From positions 1-8,437 of the forward strand of contig JBFGDZ010000154.1 in assembly GCA_041580375.1 (NCBI GenBank): a stretch of DNA of 8,437 bases. Reading direction: 5' to 3'. This document shows, in pieces, positions 1-6,377 of the stretch. The position numbers were made by a program, and so were the translations under genes. Numbering within the stretch: the stretch's first letter is position 1; the number at the start of each line of letters is the position of its first letter. The notes beneath the pieces were generated by a model. It was given only the letters and a program-made list of their open reading frames with translations. It was not told the DNA's origin and searched no databases. This DNA is from JAPUIN01 sp041580375. Lineage in GTDB: Bacteria; Acidobacteriota; Polarisedimenticolia; Gp22-AA2.

Positions 1-111
1 GAACAGGTCATGAAGGACACGACGGCCAGCGAGGCCTCGGACGAGGGGATGGTCCCCCGCGACGAGGGCCGCGCCGCCGACCCGGATGCCGCCGGACGGA
101 TTCCGGCCTGA
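1..111 (+). CDS. C-terminal end of an unidentified upstream protein (partial)
   Basis: Frame 1 is open from the left edge to a TGA at 109-111, giving 36 residues. The tail is hydrophilic and rich in Asp, Glu, Ala and Pro, with no hydrophobic segment or recognisable motif, so it looks like a disordered C-terminus. The stop lies 16 bases before the ATG at 128, which carries a good ribosome binding site, so the two genes are probably co-transcribed. The body of the gene is outside the window and I cannot name it. The frame is inferred from this spacing and from the lack of a better reading of the first 110 bases. Confidence 0.5.
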   Translation, partial: EQVMKDTTASEASDEGMVPRDEGRAADPDAAGRIPA

Positions 112-127
112 ATGGAGGTCACGACCG

Positions 128-1357
128 ATGAAACGTACGGTCCTGTTCGTTCTCACCGCCTGCGCTCTCCTCTACCTGTCGCCGTCGCGCGTCCACTCCG
201 ACGCCGGGGCGGTCGACAACCGCGGGTTCATCCACGGCACCGTCGACACGCGGAGCGGAAACACCTACACGGGCGTGCTCCGCTGGGGCAACGAGGAGGC
301 CTTCTGGGACGATCATTTCAACTCGGCCAAGAAGGACCTCCCCTACATGAAGCTCCGGCCCCGCGAGGAGGAGCGCCGCGGGATCGAGATCTTCGGCATC
401 ACCATCGGTTACCGCTGGGATCGGGGCGAGCCGGGGCGCCAGTTCGTGGCCCGCTTCGGCGACATCGCGGAGATCCGGCCGAGGGGCGGTGATCGGGCCG
501 AGGTCGTCATGAAGAGCGGCGCCACGATCGCGATCGACGGCGGGTCGAACGATCTGGGCGGCACGATCGTCGTCCTGGACGAGACGCTCGGCGAGGTGGA
601 GGTGTCCTGGCGCCGCGTCGAGCGGATCGCGTTCTCGGCGACGCCCGCCACGATCCGGCCGAAGGCCCATCGCCTCTACGGCAAGCTCAGGACCGAGGAC
701 GGCGAATTCGAGGGATGGATCCAGTGGGACAGCCAGGAGTGCCTCTCCACCGACCGGCTCGACGGCGAGGGCGAGGACGGGGACCTCTCGATCGAGATGG
801 GCCGGATCCGCGCCATCGAGCGGGCGGGCCGCCGCGCCGCGAAGGTCGAGATGAAGGACGGCCGCCAGCTCGTCCTCCGGGGCACGAACGACGTGAACGA
901 TACGATCCGCGGCATCATGGTCGAGGACGAACGGTACGGACGCGTCAAGGTCTCGTGGGACGTCTTCGATCGTCTCGATTTCATCGACACGACGAAGTCG
1001 GGGCGTGGATACGACGAGTTCCCCGCGGGGCGCCCGCTGCGAGGGACCGTCACCGATCGCTCCGGCGCCATCCATGCCGGAGCGCTGATCTACGACCTCG
1101 ACGAAGCCGAGACGTGGGAGATCCTCCATGCCGACCGGCATGGGGCCGAGTATCACATCCCCTTCGAGCGCGTGCGTTCGATCGAGCCGGACGGCCGGAA
1201 GGGCAAGGTCACCCTGCGAAGCGGCATCGAGCTCTCCTTCGAAGAGGGTTTCGACGTGTCCGAGCGCAACGCCGGCATCGCGATCCTCGGAGCCGGAGCC
1301 GACGGCGCCGATCGTTACCTGCCCTGGGCGGAGGTGAAGCGGATCGACTTCGAGTAG
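128..1357 (+). CDS. Secreted protein of unknown function with three internal repeats
   Basis: This encodes 409 residues. I chose the ATG at 128 over the in-frame ATG at 86 because GGAGGT (114-119) sits 8 bases before it and the protein then starts with a clear signal peptide: basic MKR, a hydrophobic stretch to about residue 18, and likely cleavage after V22-H23-S24. The mature part is three diverged copies of one beta-rich unit, about residues 37-169, 185-285 and 306-408. Each opens with G-(T/K)-(V/L) and a x-x-G turn, and closes with a Lys/Gly hairpin, a hydrophobic strand, a Trp (W161, W277, W400) and R-(I/L)-x-F. Copies 1 and 2 share an N-D motif (N141-D142, N254-D255) and V-S-W. Copy 1 has roughly 30 extra residues. 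The fold may be SH3- or Sm-like small barrels, but that is a guess. The protein is probably periplasmic or surface exposed and in an operon with the preceding gene. I do not recognise a named family. Confidence 0.8.
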   Translation: MKRTVLFVLTACALLYLSPSRVHSDAGAVDNRGFIHGTVDTRSGNTYTGVLRWGNEEAFWDDHFNSAKKDLPYMKLRPREEERRGIEIFGITIGYRWDRGEPGRQFVARFGDIAEIRPRGGDRAEVVMKSGATIAIDGGSNDLGGTIVVLDETLGEVEVSWRRVERIAFSATPATIRPKAHRLYGKLRTEDGEFEGWIQWDSQECLSTDRLDGEGEDGDLSIEMGRIRAIERAGRRAAKVEMKDGRQLVLRGTNDVNDTIRGIMVEDERYGRVKVSWDVFDRLDFIDTTKSGRGYDEFPAGRPLRGTVTDRSGAIHAGALIYDLDEAETWEILHADRHGAEYHIPFERVRSIEPDGRKGKVTLRSGIELSFEEGFDVSERNAGIAILGAGADGADRYLPWAEVKRIDFE

Positions 1358-1439
1358 CCGGCCCGGCATCGCGCGCGGTCGCCGGGGCGTGTACCACCCG
1401 CTCCGCCGGCCCGCGTGCCCGCGATGGGAACCGCCCCGC

Positions 1440-1463
1440 GGGTCCCCCCGGGGCCCTTCCTTC
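1440..1463 (+). terminator. Probable intrinsic terminator after the repeat-protein gene
   Basis: GGGTCCC (1440-1446) can pair with GGGGCCC (1450-1456) across a CCC loop. This gives a seven-pair GC stem with one T-G wobble, followed by the pyrimidine tail TTCCTTC. The tail is weaker than a classical T-run, but the site lies between a stop codon at 1357 and a separate promoter-like sequence at 1471, where a terminator is expected. Confidence 0.45.
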
Positions 1464-1470
1464 ATCTCAC

Positions 1471-1482
1471 GAGTGGTATCAT
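1471..1482 (+). promoter_or_regulatory. Extended -10 promoter candidate for the MscS-type channel gene
   Basis: TATCAT at 1477-1482 is preceded directly by TGG, forming the TGn extended -10 element used by housekeeping sigma factors. The only -35-like match, TTCCTT at 1457-1462, is poor and only 14 bases away, as is acceptable for an extended -10 promoter. Transcription would begin near 1489, leaving a short leader that contains the ribosome binding site GAAGGGGG at 1498-1505. Confidence 0.45.
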
Positions 1483-1512
1483 CGCCGGTCCCGATCTGAA
1501 GGGGGCCGTGCC

Positions 1513-2796
1513 ATGCTGCGAATCCTGATCCTGTCGCTGTGCGTTCTGGCCGCCGGGATCGGCCCGGATCCGGTGATCGCCGCCCGCGCCGCCGTCGAGA
1601 CGGCGGCCGCGCAGGACGAGGCCCCGTCGCAGCCCGCCGCGCCGTCCGGACGGAGGGCGGCCCCGCGGCCGGAGAGGCGTGGCGAACCCAACGTCTTCGT
1701 CGAGGTCCGCGATTTCGTGATCGAGCGGACGGGCGAGGGCGGCTGGGTGACGTGGATCCAGATCTTCGTCGTCGTCTTCCTGGCTCTCCTGTTCGATCTC
1801 GTGCAGCGCCTGATCCTCTCGGGGCTCAAGAAGCGTCTCGCCCGGACGAAGACCGTCTGGGATGACGCCGTGCTCGACGCGCTGACCGGGCCGATCAGCC
1901 TGCTGATCTGGGTCGTCGGCATCGCCCTGGCGGCCACCTTCGTTCACCTCGAGGCCCGGTTCGTCGACGACGCGATCATTCTTTCGATCATCGGATCGGC
2001 CGCCTGGTTCTTCGTGCGGCTCATCAAGAACGCGCAGGCGAACATCCTCGAGCGGTCCCGCACCGCCGAGGACGCGGAGGATCGCTGGGATCCGACGACC
2101 GTCGAGGCGATCGGGAAGCTGCTGCGCCTGTCGATTCTGATCACGGCCGCGCTGATCGGGCTTCAGCACGTCGGCGTGAACATATCCGCGGTCGTCGCGT
2201 TCGGAGGCATCGGCGGGCTCGCGATCGGCTTCGCGGCCAAGGATCTGCTGGCGAACTTCTTCGGGGGACTGATGCTCTACCTCGACCGCCCGTTCGTCGT
2301 CGGCGAGTGGATCCGCTCGCCCGATCGCTCGATCGAGGGAACGGTCGAGCACATCGGGTGGCGCCTCACGCGCATCCGGACCTTCGACAAGCGCCCGCTC
2401 TACGTGCCCAACAGCATCTTCACGACCATCGCCATCGAGAACCCGCAGCGGATGCACAACCGCCGGATCTACGAGACGATCGGGATCCGCTACGACGACG
2501 TCTCGAAGATGGGCGCCATCACCCGGGACGTCGAGGCGATGCTCCGGGAGCATCCGGAGATCGACACGGACAGGCTTCTGATGGTCTACTTCAACGCCTT
2601 CGGGCCCAGCTCGCTGGACTTCTTCGTCTACACGTTCACGAGGACCACCAACTGGAAGAAGTTTCACGAGATCAAGCACGACGTCCTGATCCGGATCTCG
2701 GATATCATCACGGGGCACGGCGCCGAGATCGCCTACCCGACATCCACCCTGCACGTCGCCTCCATGCCGGCGGTACCGCCCGGCGCGGAGTCCTGA
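1513..2796 (+). CDS. MscS-family mechanosensitive ion channel
   Basis: The product is a 427-residue membrane channel that should open under membrane tension and release solutes during hypo-osmotic shock. The ATG at 1513 lies 7 bases after GAAGGGGG and starts a signal peptide (hydrophobic to about residue 23). A low-complexity Ala/Pro/Arg linker follows (about 24-59), then likely membrane segments at 78-100, 126-146, 154-172 and 203-220. The pore helix has the family's Gly/Ala packing, with AFGGIGGLAIGFAAKDLL starting at residue 229, then LANFFGG. The beta domain shows VGEWI (263-267), VEHIGWR (278-284) and VPNS (298-301), all typical of MscS. A C-terminal alpha/beta domain runs to about 420. 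It is longer than E. coli MscS (286 residues) and nearer in size to YbdG- or YnaI-like members. The gene looks monocistronic: a terminator-like hairpin and promoter lie upstream and another promoter follows. Family assignment is firm; the exact subfamily is not. Confidence 0.93.
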   Translation: MLRILILSLCVLAAGIGPDPVIAARAAVETAAAQDEAPSQPAAPSGRRAAPRPERRGEPNVFVEVRDFVIERTGEGGWVTWIQIFVVVFLALLFDLVQRLILSGLKKRLARTKTVWDDAVLDALTGPISLLIWVVGIALAATFVHLEARFVDDAIILSIIGSAAWFFVRLIKNAQANILERSRTAEDAEDRWDPTTVEAIGKLLRLSILITAALIGLQHVGVNISAVVAFGGIGGLAIGFAAKDLLANFFGGLMLYLDRPFVVGEWIRSPDRSIEGTVEHIGWRLTRIRTFDKRPLYVPNSIFTTIAIENPQRMHNRRIYETIGIRYDDVSKMGAITRDVEAMLREHPEIDTDRLLMVYFNAFGPSSLDFFVYTFTRTTNWKKFHEIKHDVLIRISDIITGHGAEIAYPTSTLHVASMPAVPPGAES

Positions 2797-2828
2797 TCGA
2801 GGGTTCCACCCCGGCCTCCCGGAACCGC

Positions 2829-2855
2829 TTGCGCCCGGCCCGGATGTGCTAGATT
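2829..2855 (+). promoter_or_regulatory. Sigma70-like promoter candidate upstream of the exported helical protein
   Basis: TTGCGC (2829-2834) and TAGATT (2850-2855) are separated by 15 bases; shifting the -35 to CTTGCG gives 16. The -10 matches TATAAT at four positions. The predicted start near 2862 leaves a leader of about 80 bases before the ATG at 2943. The spot lies 33 bases past the channel gene's stop codon, consistent with a new transcription unit. Confidence 0.4.
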
Positions 2856-2856
2856 G

Positions 2857-2929
2857 CGACCGGCATTCACGAGGGGACAACTCGACGGTCGGGGCTCGCC
2901 TGCGGGGAAAGGCGGAGCCGCCACCGATC
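2857..2929 (+). promoter_or_regulatory. Structured leader with two adjacent hairpins
   Basis: Two foldable elements fill the space between the promoter candidate and the ribosome binding site. In the first, CGACCG (2857-2862) pairs with CGGTCG (2886-2891) around an inner CGAG/CTCG stem (2870-2873, 2881-2884) with a GGGACAA loop. In the second, GGCTCGCC (2893-2900) pairs with GGCGGAGCC (2911-2919) with one bulged G and the loop TGCGGGGAAA. The ribosome binding site AGGAGG starts at 2930, so the second hairpin ends 10 bases before it. The outer part of the first stem would overlap the predicted transcription start, so it may instead be a DNA operator. I recognise no known riboswitch class. GC-rich sequence folds easily, so function is unproven. 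Confidence 0.3.
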
Positions 2930-2942
2930 AGGAGGTTCGGAG

Positions 2943-3524
2943 ATGACGATGCGCGATTGCTCACGAATGATCATGTTGTCGGGACTGGCGGCGACGATCC
3001 TCATCGCCGCGGCCCCGCCGGCCGGCGCCGGACCGGTCGCGACGGGCGCGGCCACACCGGCCGAGATGGTGGCGACCTACCGGTCCCTCGCCGACGCGAT
3101 TTTGGCTGTGAAGAAGACCGAGGCGAGCCTGGTCCGGTCGATTCTGGGCGCCGCATACGCCCACGCGCAGGTCGAGCTCGAGCGCGCCCGCAAGGCGATC
3201 AGGGCGAACGACGCCGGCGCGAGCCGGGCCACGCTCGAGAACCTGGCCGCCATCGTGGCCCAGATCGGCTCCGAGGGGGACAGCGCCGTCGGCGCCGTGC
3301 GCAAGAGACTTCTGGAAGGAGGGCACCATCATCACGCGTCGGGCGAGGCCAAGGGACTGTACGACGAAGGGTTTGTCGTGGTGACGCGGGCCGCGCGCAA
3401 GGCCTTTCTGGAGTCGTCCAGGGCCCTGGGCCAGCTCGCCGCATCCCCCGACGCGGCGGCGCTCGAGGCCGAGTGGAGGAAGATCAAATCGACCTGGGCC
3501 GGCATCATGAAGCAGGCGTCCTGA
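2943..3524 (+). CDS. Small exported alpha-helical protein of unknown function
   Basis: This encodes 193 residues, with AGGAGG (2930-2935) 7 bases before the ATG. The N-terminus is a signal peptide: basic residues R4 and R8, a hydrophobic core at about 9-24, and likely cleavage after A27-G28-A29. The mature protein is almost wholly helical by composition, rich in Ala, Glu, Arg and Lys, with no cysteine and no further membrane segment. Heptad-like stretches suggest a helical bundle. The one striking motif is a run of four histidines (128-131) flanked by glycines between two helical halves; such a run could bind a metal, but there is no direct evidence. The FG-GAP protein gene follows after 46 bases, so the two may share a transcript and act together in the periplasm. 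I do not recognise the family. In-frame ATGs at codons 3, 9 and 11 are possible starts, but the first best fits the ribosome binding site. Confidence 0.75.
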   Translation: MTMRDCSRMIMLSGLAATILIAAAPPAGAGPVATGAATPAEMVATYRSLADAILAVKKTEASLVRSILGAAYAHAQVELERARKAIRANDAGASRATLENLAAIVAQIGSEGDSAVGAVRKRLLEGGHHHHASGEAKGLYDEGFVVVTRAARKAFLESSRALGQLAASPDAAALEAEWRKIKSTWAGIMKQAS

Positions 3525-3570
3525 CGCGCGGCCCCCTCCCGTCGACCCGGAGCCCGGCATTCGCCCCCTG

Positions 3571-5337
3571 GTGAACGGGACGCGAGGCGACCCGCCTCTC
3601 CGCCGGACGCCTCCGATCCCGCCGAAGGTCCTGCCGGCCATCCTGCTGGCCGGCGCGGCGGCGGTCTGCAGCGCGTGCGTTCGACTCCCGGCCCCCTCGG
3701 CCGATCCGCCGGACCGCCCGCTCGACGCCCGCGCGGCGTCCTCTCGCTTCCGGTTCACCGACGTCGCGGCGAGCGCCGGCCTCGAGCGCGTGCTCCTCGC
3801 GGGCCGCCCGGGAAAGGACCATCTGCTCGATTCGGCCGGCTCCGGCGTGGCGTTCCTCGACTACGACCGCGACGGGCGGCTCGACGTCTATCTCGTCAAC
3901 GGCTGGCGGCTCGAGGGGAACCGGGTCATCGAGCGCGGCCGCAACGCGCTCTACCGCGGGCTGCCGGACGGCACGTTCCGCGACGTCACCGACGCGGCCG
4001 GCGTGGCGGGCGGCGGACTCTGGGGCGCGGGCGTCACCGTCGCCGACTACGACGCCGACGGCCGGCCGGATCTGTTCGTGACGAACTTCGGCCCGAACGT
4101 CCTGTACCGGAATCTGGGAGACGGCCGGTTCGCGAACGTCGCGCCGGCCGCGGGCGTCGAGGCGCCCGGCTGGAACACGGCGGCCTCGTTCTTCGACGCC
4201 GACGGCGACGGGGATCTCGACCTCTACGTGGCCGCCTACATCCAGGCGTCCCTCGACGAGGTTCTCGAGGCGCGAGCCACGCTCGACTGGAAGGGGCTCG
4301 AGAAGGTGGCCGTCGGACCCTTCGGCATGGAGGGCGCCCCCGATCACTTCTTCAGACAGGAGCAGGGGGGCCGCTTCGCCGACGCCACCGACGCCGCCGG
4401 GCTCGAGGACCGGGGCCTCGGTTATGGATTCGCGACGCGCGCCGCCGATTTCGACGGGGACGGCGATCTCGATCTCTACGTCGCGAACGACTCCGATCCG
4501 AACTATCTGTATCGCAATGAAGGGAACGGCCGTTTCAGGGATGTCGGGCTCTGGTCGGGTTGCGCGCTCGACGCCAACGGGTCCGCGCAGGCCAGCATGG
4601 GGATCGCCGCCGGCGACACCCGCCACACGGGCCGGCTGGACATCTTCGTGACGCACTTCTCGGAGGACTTTTCCACCCTCTATCACAATCTCGGCGGCGG
4701 CCTCTTCGAGGACGCCACCGCCGCAGCGGGCGTCGGTCAGCCGACCTGGCGGCCGCTTTCGTGGGGGACGGCGTTCGGAGATCTCGACAACGACGGCGAC
4801 CTCGACCTCGTGATCGCCAACGGCCACATCTACCCGCAGATCGACCGGCACCCCGAGGTGATCGGCGCCTACCGTCAGCGCAATCTCCTGCTGGAGAACG
4901 TCGGGGACCGGTTTCGCGACGCGACGGACGGAGCCGGCCCCGGGTTCCGGATCGTCGAGTCCAGCCGCGGCCTCGCGCTCGGCGACTACGACAACGACGG
5001 CGACCTCGATATTCTGATCAGCAACCTGGACGCGCCGCCGTCGCTGCTGCGCAACGACACCCGGGGAGGCTCCTGGATCACGCTGATCCTGGAGGACGAC
5101 CGCGGCGGTACGATCCCGGTCGGGGCCGTGGTGACGGTCGACGCGGGCGGCATCAGACAAGTGCGCGACGTCGCCGCCGGTGACTCCTACGCGGGGACCC
5201 ATGACCCGCGGCCGCATTTCGGCCTGGGCGATGCCGCTCAGGCCGATCTAATCGAGGTGCGCTGGCCGGACGGCCGGCGCACGATCCTGAAGGACGTGCC
5301 GGCCCGACAGTTCCTCACCATCCGGCCGCCCGGTTGA
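3571..5337 (+). CDS. FG-GAP/VCBS repeat protein with C-terminal ASPIC/UnbV domain (CRTAC1-like), probable lipoprotein
   Basis: The product has 588 residues. The GTG at 3571 is the only plausible start after the in-frame stop at 3508, but no good ribosome binding site precedes it. A hydrophobic segment (about 20-35) ends at Cys36 in a lipobox-like C-S-A-C, suggesting an exported lipoprotein, though Cys at -3 is unusual. The body holds seven Asp-rich calcium-binding loops of the form DxDxDGxxD, starting at D97, D159, D209, D293, D349, D404 and D472; the fifth (GDTRHTGRLD) lacks most ligand aspartates. Each is followed by a strand such as LDLYVAN, and several by a Y-R-N-x-G-x-G-x-F turn, as in integrin-alpha-like beta-propellers. 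The last 85 or so residues, from about 502, match ASPIC/UnbV: FGLG, then VRWPDGR. Such proteins are extracytoplasmic and often calcium dependent; their ligands are mostly unknown. It may be co-transcribed with the gene 46 bases upstream. Confidence 0.9.
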   Translation: MNGTRGDPPLRRTPPIPPKVLPAILLAGAAAVCSACVRLPAPSADPPDRPLDARAASSRFRFTDVAASAGLERVLLAGRPGKDHLLDSAGSGVAFLDYDRDGRLDVYLVNGWRLEGNRVIERGRNALYRGLPDGTFRDVTDAAGVAGGGLWGAGVTVADYDADGRPDLFVTNFGPNVLYRNLGDGRFANVAPAAGVEAPGWNTAASFFDADGDGDLDLYVAAYIQASLDEVLEARATLDWKGLEKVAVGPFGMEGAPDHFFRQEQGGRFADATDAAGLEDRGLGYGFATRAADFDGDGDLDLYVANDSDPNYLYRNEGNGRFRDVGLWSGCALDANGSAQASMGIAAGDTRHTGRLDIFVTHFSEDFSTLYHNLGGGLFEDATAAAGVGQPTWRPLSWGTAFGDLDNDGDLDLVIANGHIYPQIDRHPEVIGAYRQRNLLLENVGDRFRDATDGAGPGFRIVESSRGLALGDYDNDGDLDILISNLDAPPSLLRNDTRGGSWITLILEDDRGGTIPVGAVVTVDAGGIRQVRDVAAGDSYAGTHDPRPHFGLGDAAQADLIEVRWPDGRRTILKDVPARQFLTIRPPG

Positions 5338-5367
5338 GCGGATCCGGCCGTCGGGTTCGTGCGGGCC

Positions 5368-5396
5368 TTGCCTCGGGGACCGCTCCCGGGTACTCT
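5368..5396 (+). promoter_or_regulatory. Promoter candidate placing the transcription start at the GGDEF gene's ATG
   Basis: TTGCCT (5368-5373) and TACTCT (5391-5396) are separated by exactly 17 bases, the optimum for a housekeeping sigma factor. They match the consensus at four and three positions. The ATG at 5403 begins 7 bases after the -10 box, where transcription itself should start, so the mRNA would have little or no leader. No Shine-Dalgarno-like sequence lies before that ATG, which agrees with leaderless initiation. Confidence 0.45.
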
Positions 5397-5402
5397 CCGG
5401 TC

Positions 5403-6332
5403 ATGACGAGCGTCGCCCCCGGCGAGGGGACGCCCTGGGTCCGTTACATGGAACGGGCGCCCAGGTGGCTCATCATTCTGCTGGCGGCCGCCGCCATGGC
5501 CGCGGTCGGTGTCCTGGATCACAGGACCGGCGCCGAGATATCCTTCTCCATCTTCTACGTCATCCCGGTCTCGATGACGGCGTGGGCCGTCGGACCCGCC
5601 GCCGGCATCCTTTTCTCGATCGCGGCCGCCGTCGTCTGGTTCGCGATCGACCATTCGGTCGGACCGGGATACACCCACCCGCTCATTCCGTACTGGAACG
5701 CCGTGGTCCGTCTCGCGTTCTTCCTGATCATCGCCCGGATCCTCTCCGCCCTGAAGACCGCCGTGGACGCCGAGGCGCGCCTGGCGCGGACCGATCCCCT
5801 CACCGAGATCCACAACGGTCGCTCGTTCTTCGAGATCGCCCAGCGCGATCTGCAGCGCGCCCGCCGGTCGGGTGCGCCGGTCAGTCTGGCCTACATCGAC
5901 GTGGATGATTTCAAGACGGTGAACGATCGATTCGGCCATGAGCAGGGCGATCTGGTGCTGAGGTCCATGGCGCGGACGATCCGGTCGAGTCTGCGCGCCA
6001 CCGACGTCGTGGCCCGCCTCGGCGGCGACGAGTTCGCCATTCTCTTCCCGGACATCGGATCCGAGCAGGCCCTCGCGGTGATGAGCAAGGTGCACCAGAA
6101 GCTCAAGGACCTGGCCCGCGAACAGGCGTGGCCCGTCTCGTTCAGCATCGGGATCGTGACCGGCCACGATCCCGACATGACCACGGAGGAATTGCTGAGG
6201 AGGGCCGACGCGCTGATGTACGACGTCAAGAAGGCGGGCAAGGACGGCTCGCGGCACGTCATTCTCGGGGACGCCGGGGTCGCTGCCTCGCCGATCTCGA
6301 GACGGCGGGATCGAACCATCCTGACGGGGTGA
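5403..6332 (+). CDS. Membrane-bound diguanylate cyclase (GGDEF domain)
   Basis: This enzyme should condense two GTP into cyclic di-GMP, the messenger controlling biofilm and motility. From the ATG at 5403 it has 309 residues. A TTG at 5334 would add 23 residues, but that N-terminus is not signal-like and the ATG fits the promoter better. Four hydrophobic segments (about 22-39, 47-65, 67-86, 99-117) form an N-terminal membrane sensor with a short conserved-looking loop before the fourth; its ligand is unknown. The GGDEF domain covers about 130-295. It has the metal-binding segment YIDVDDFKTVNDRFGH (164-179), an intact GGDEF signature (207-211) and the FSIGI strand near the end. R198-x-x-D201, five residues before GGDEF, is a complete inhibitory I-site, so product feedback is expected. 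All catalytic residues are present, so I expect an active cyclase. The gene begins 65 bases after the FG-GAP gene's stop and converges with the NHL gene. Confidence 0.93.
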   Translation: MTSVAPGEGTPWVRYMERAPRWLIILLAAAAMAAVGVLDHRTGAEISFSIFYVIPVSMTAWAVGPAAGILFSIAAAVVWFAIDHSVGPGYTHPLIPYWNAVVRLAFFLIIARILSALKTAVDAEARLARTDPLTEIHNGRSFFEIAQRDLQRARRSGAPVSLAYIDVDDFKTVNDRFGHEQGDLVLRSMARTIRSSLRATDVVARLGGDEFAILFPDIGSEQALAVMSKVHQKLKDLAREQAWPVSFSIGIVTGHDPDMTTEELLRRADALMYDVKKAGKDGSRHVILGDAGVAASPISRRRDRTILTG

Positions 6333-6342
6333 ACGGGCCCGC

Positions 6343-6360
6343 GGCCTCGGAAGAGAGGCC
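6343..6360. terminator. GC hairpin between convergent genes, possible bidirectional terminator
   Basis: GGCCTC (6343-6348) pairs with GAGGCC (6355-6360) across a GGAAGA loop, within the 45-base gap between the cyclase stop at 6332 and the NHL gene stop at 6378. The position is right for shared termination of both strands. There is no T-run on either side, so it is only a candidate. Confidence 0.3.
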
Positions 6361-6377
6361 CTGCGCCGCCCGCCCCC

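Noticed and set aside
119..1465. Minus-strand open frame of about 448 codons opposite the triple-repeat protein gene
   Set aside because: The plus-strand frame has a ribosome binding site, a signal peptide and internal repeats; the antisense frame has none of these.
2801..2826. Inverted repeat GGTTCC/GGAACC after the MscS gene as a terminator
   Set aside because: The stem has only six pairs, the loop is 13-14 bases and no T-run follows.
2857..2929. A c-di-GMP (GEMM) or other known riboswitch in the leader at 2857-2929
   Set aside because: The conserved core elements I would expect are not visible, and the downstream gene is not a typical target. A covariance search would settle it.
1462..2964. 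Long minus-strand open frame (about 500 codons) opposite the MscS channel gene
   Set aside because: It is antisense to a clear MscS gene, its translation is rich in Arg, Asp, Gly and Pro with no domain, and long antisense frames are expected at this GC content.
3604..3621. Twin-arginine export motif at the start of the FG-GAP protein
   Set aside because: The Arg pair is followed by T-P-P rather than the x-F-L-K pattern, so ordinary Sec/lipoprotein export is more likely.
3505..5217. Minus-strand open frame of about 570 codons opposite the FG-GAP gene
   Set aside because: The repeated calcium-loop codons on the plus strand suppress stops on the other strand. The translation is repetitive Val/Glu/Arg/Asp with no recognisable fold and no ribosome binding site.
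5334..5402. TTG start for the cyclase overlapping the FG-GAP gene's stop codon (translational coupling)
   Set aside because: The extra 23 residues are Gly/Arg/Ser-rich and non-conserved in appearance, no ribosome binding site fits the TTG, and a promoter with 17-base spacing points to ATG 5403.
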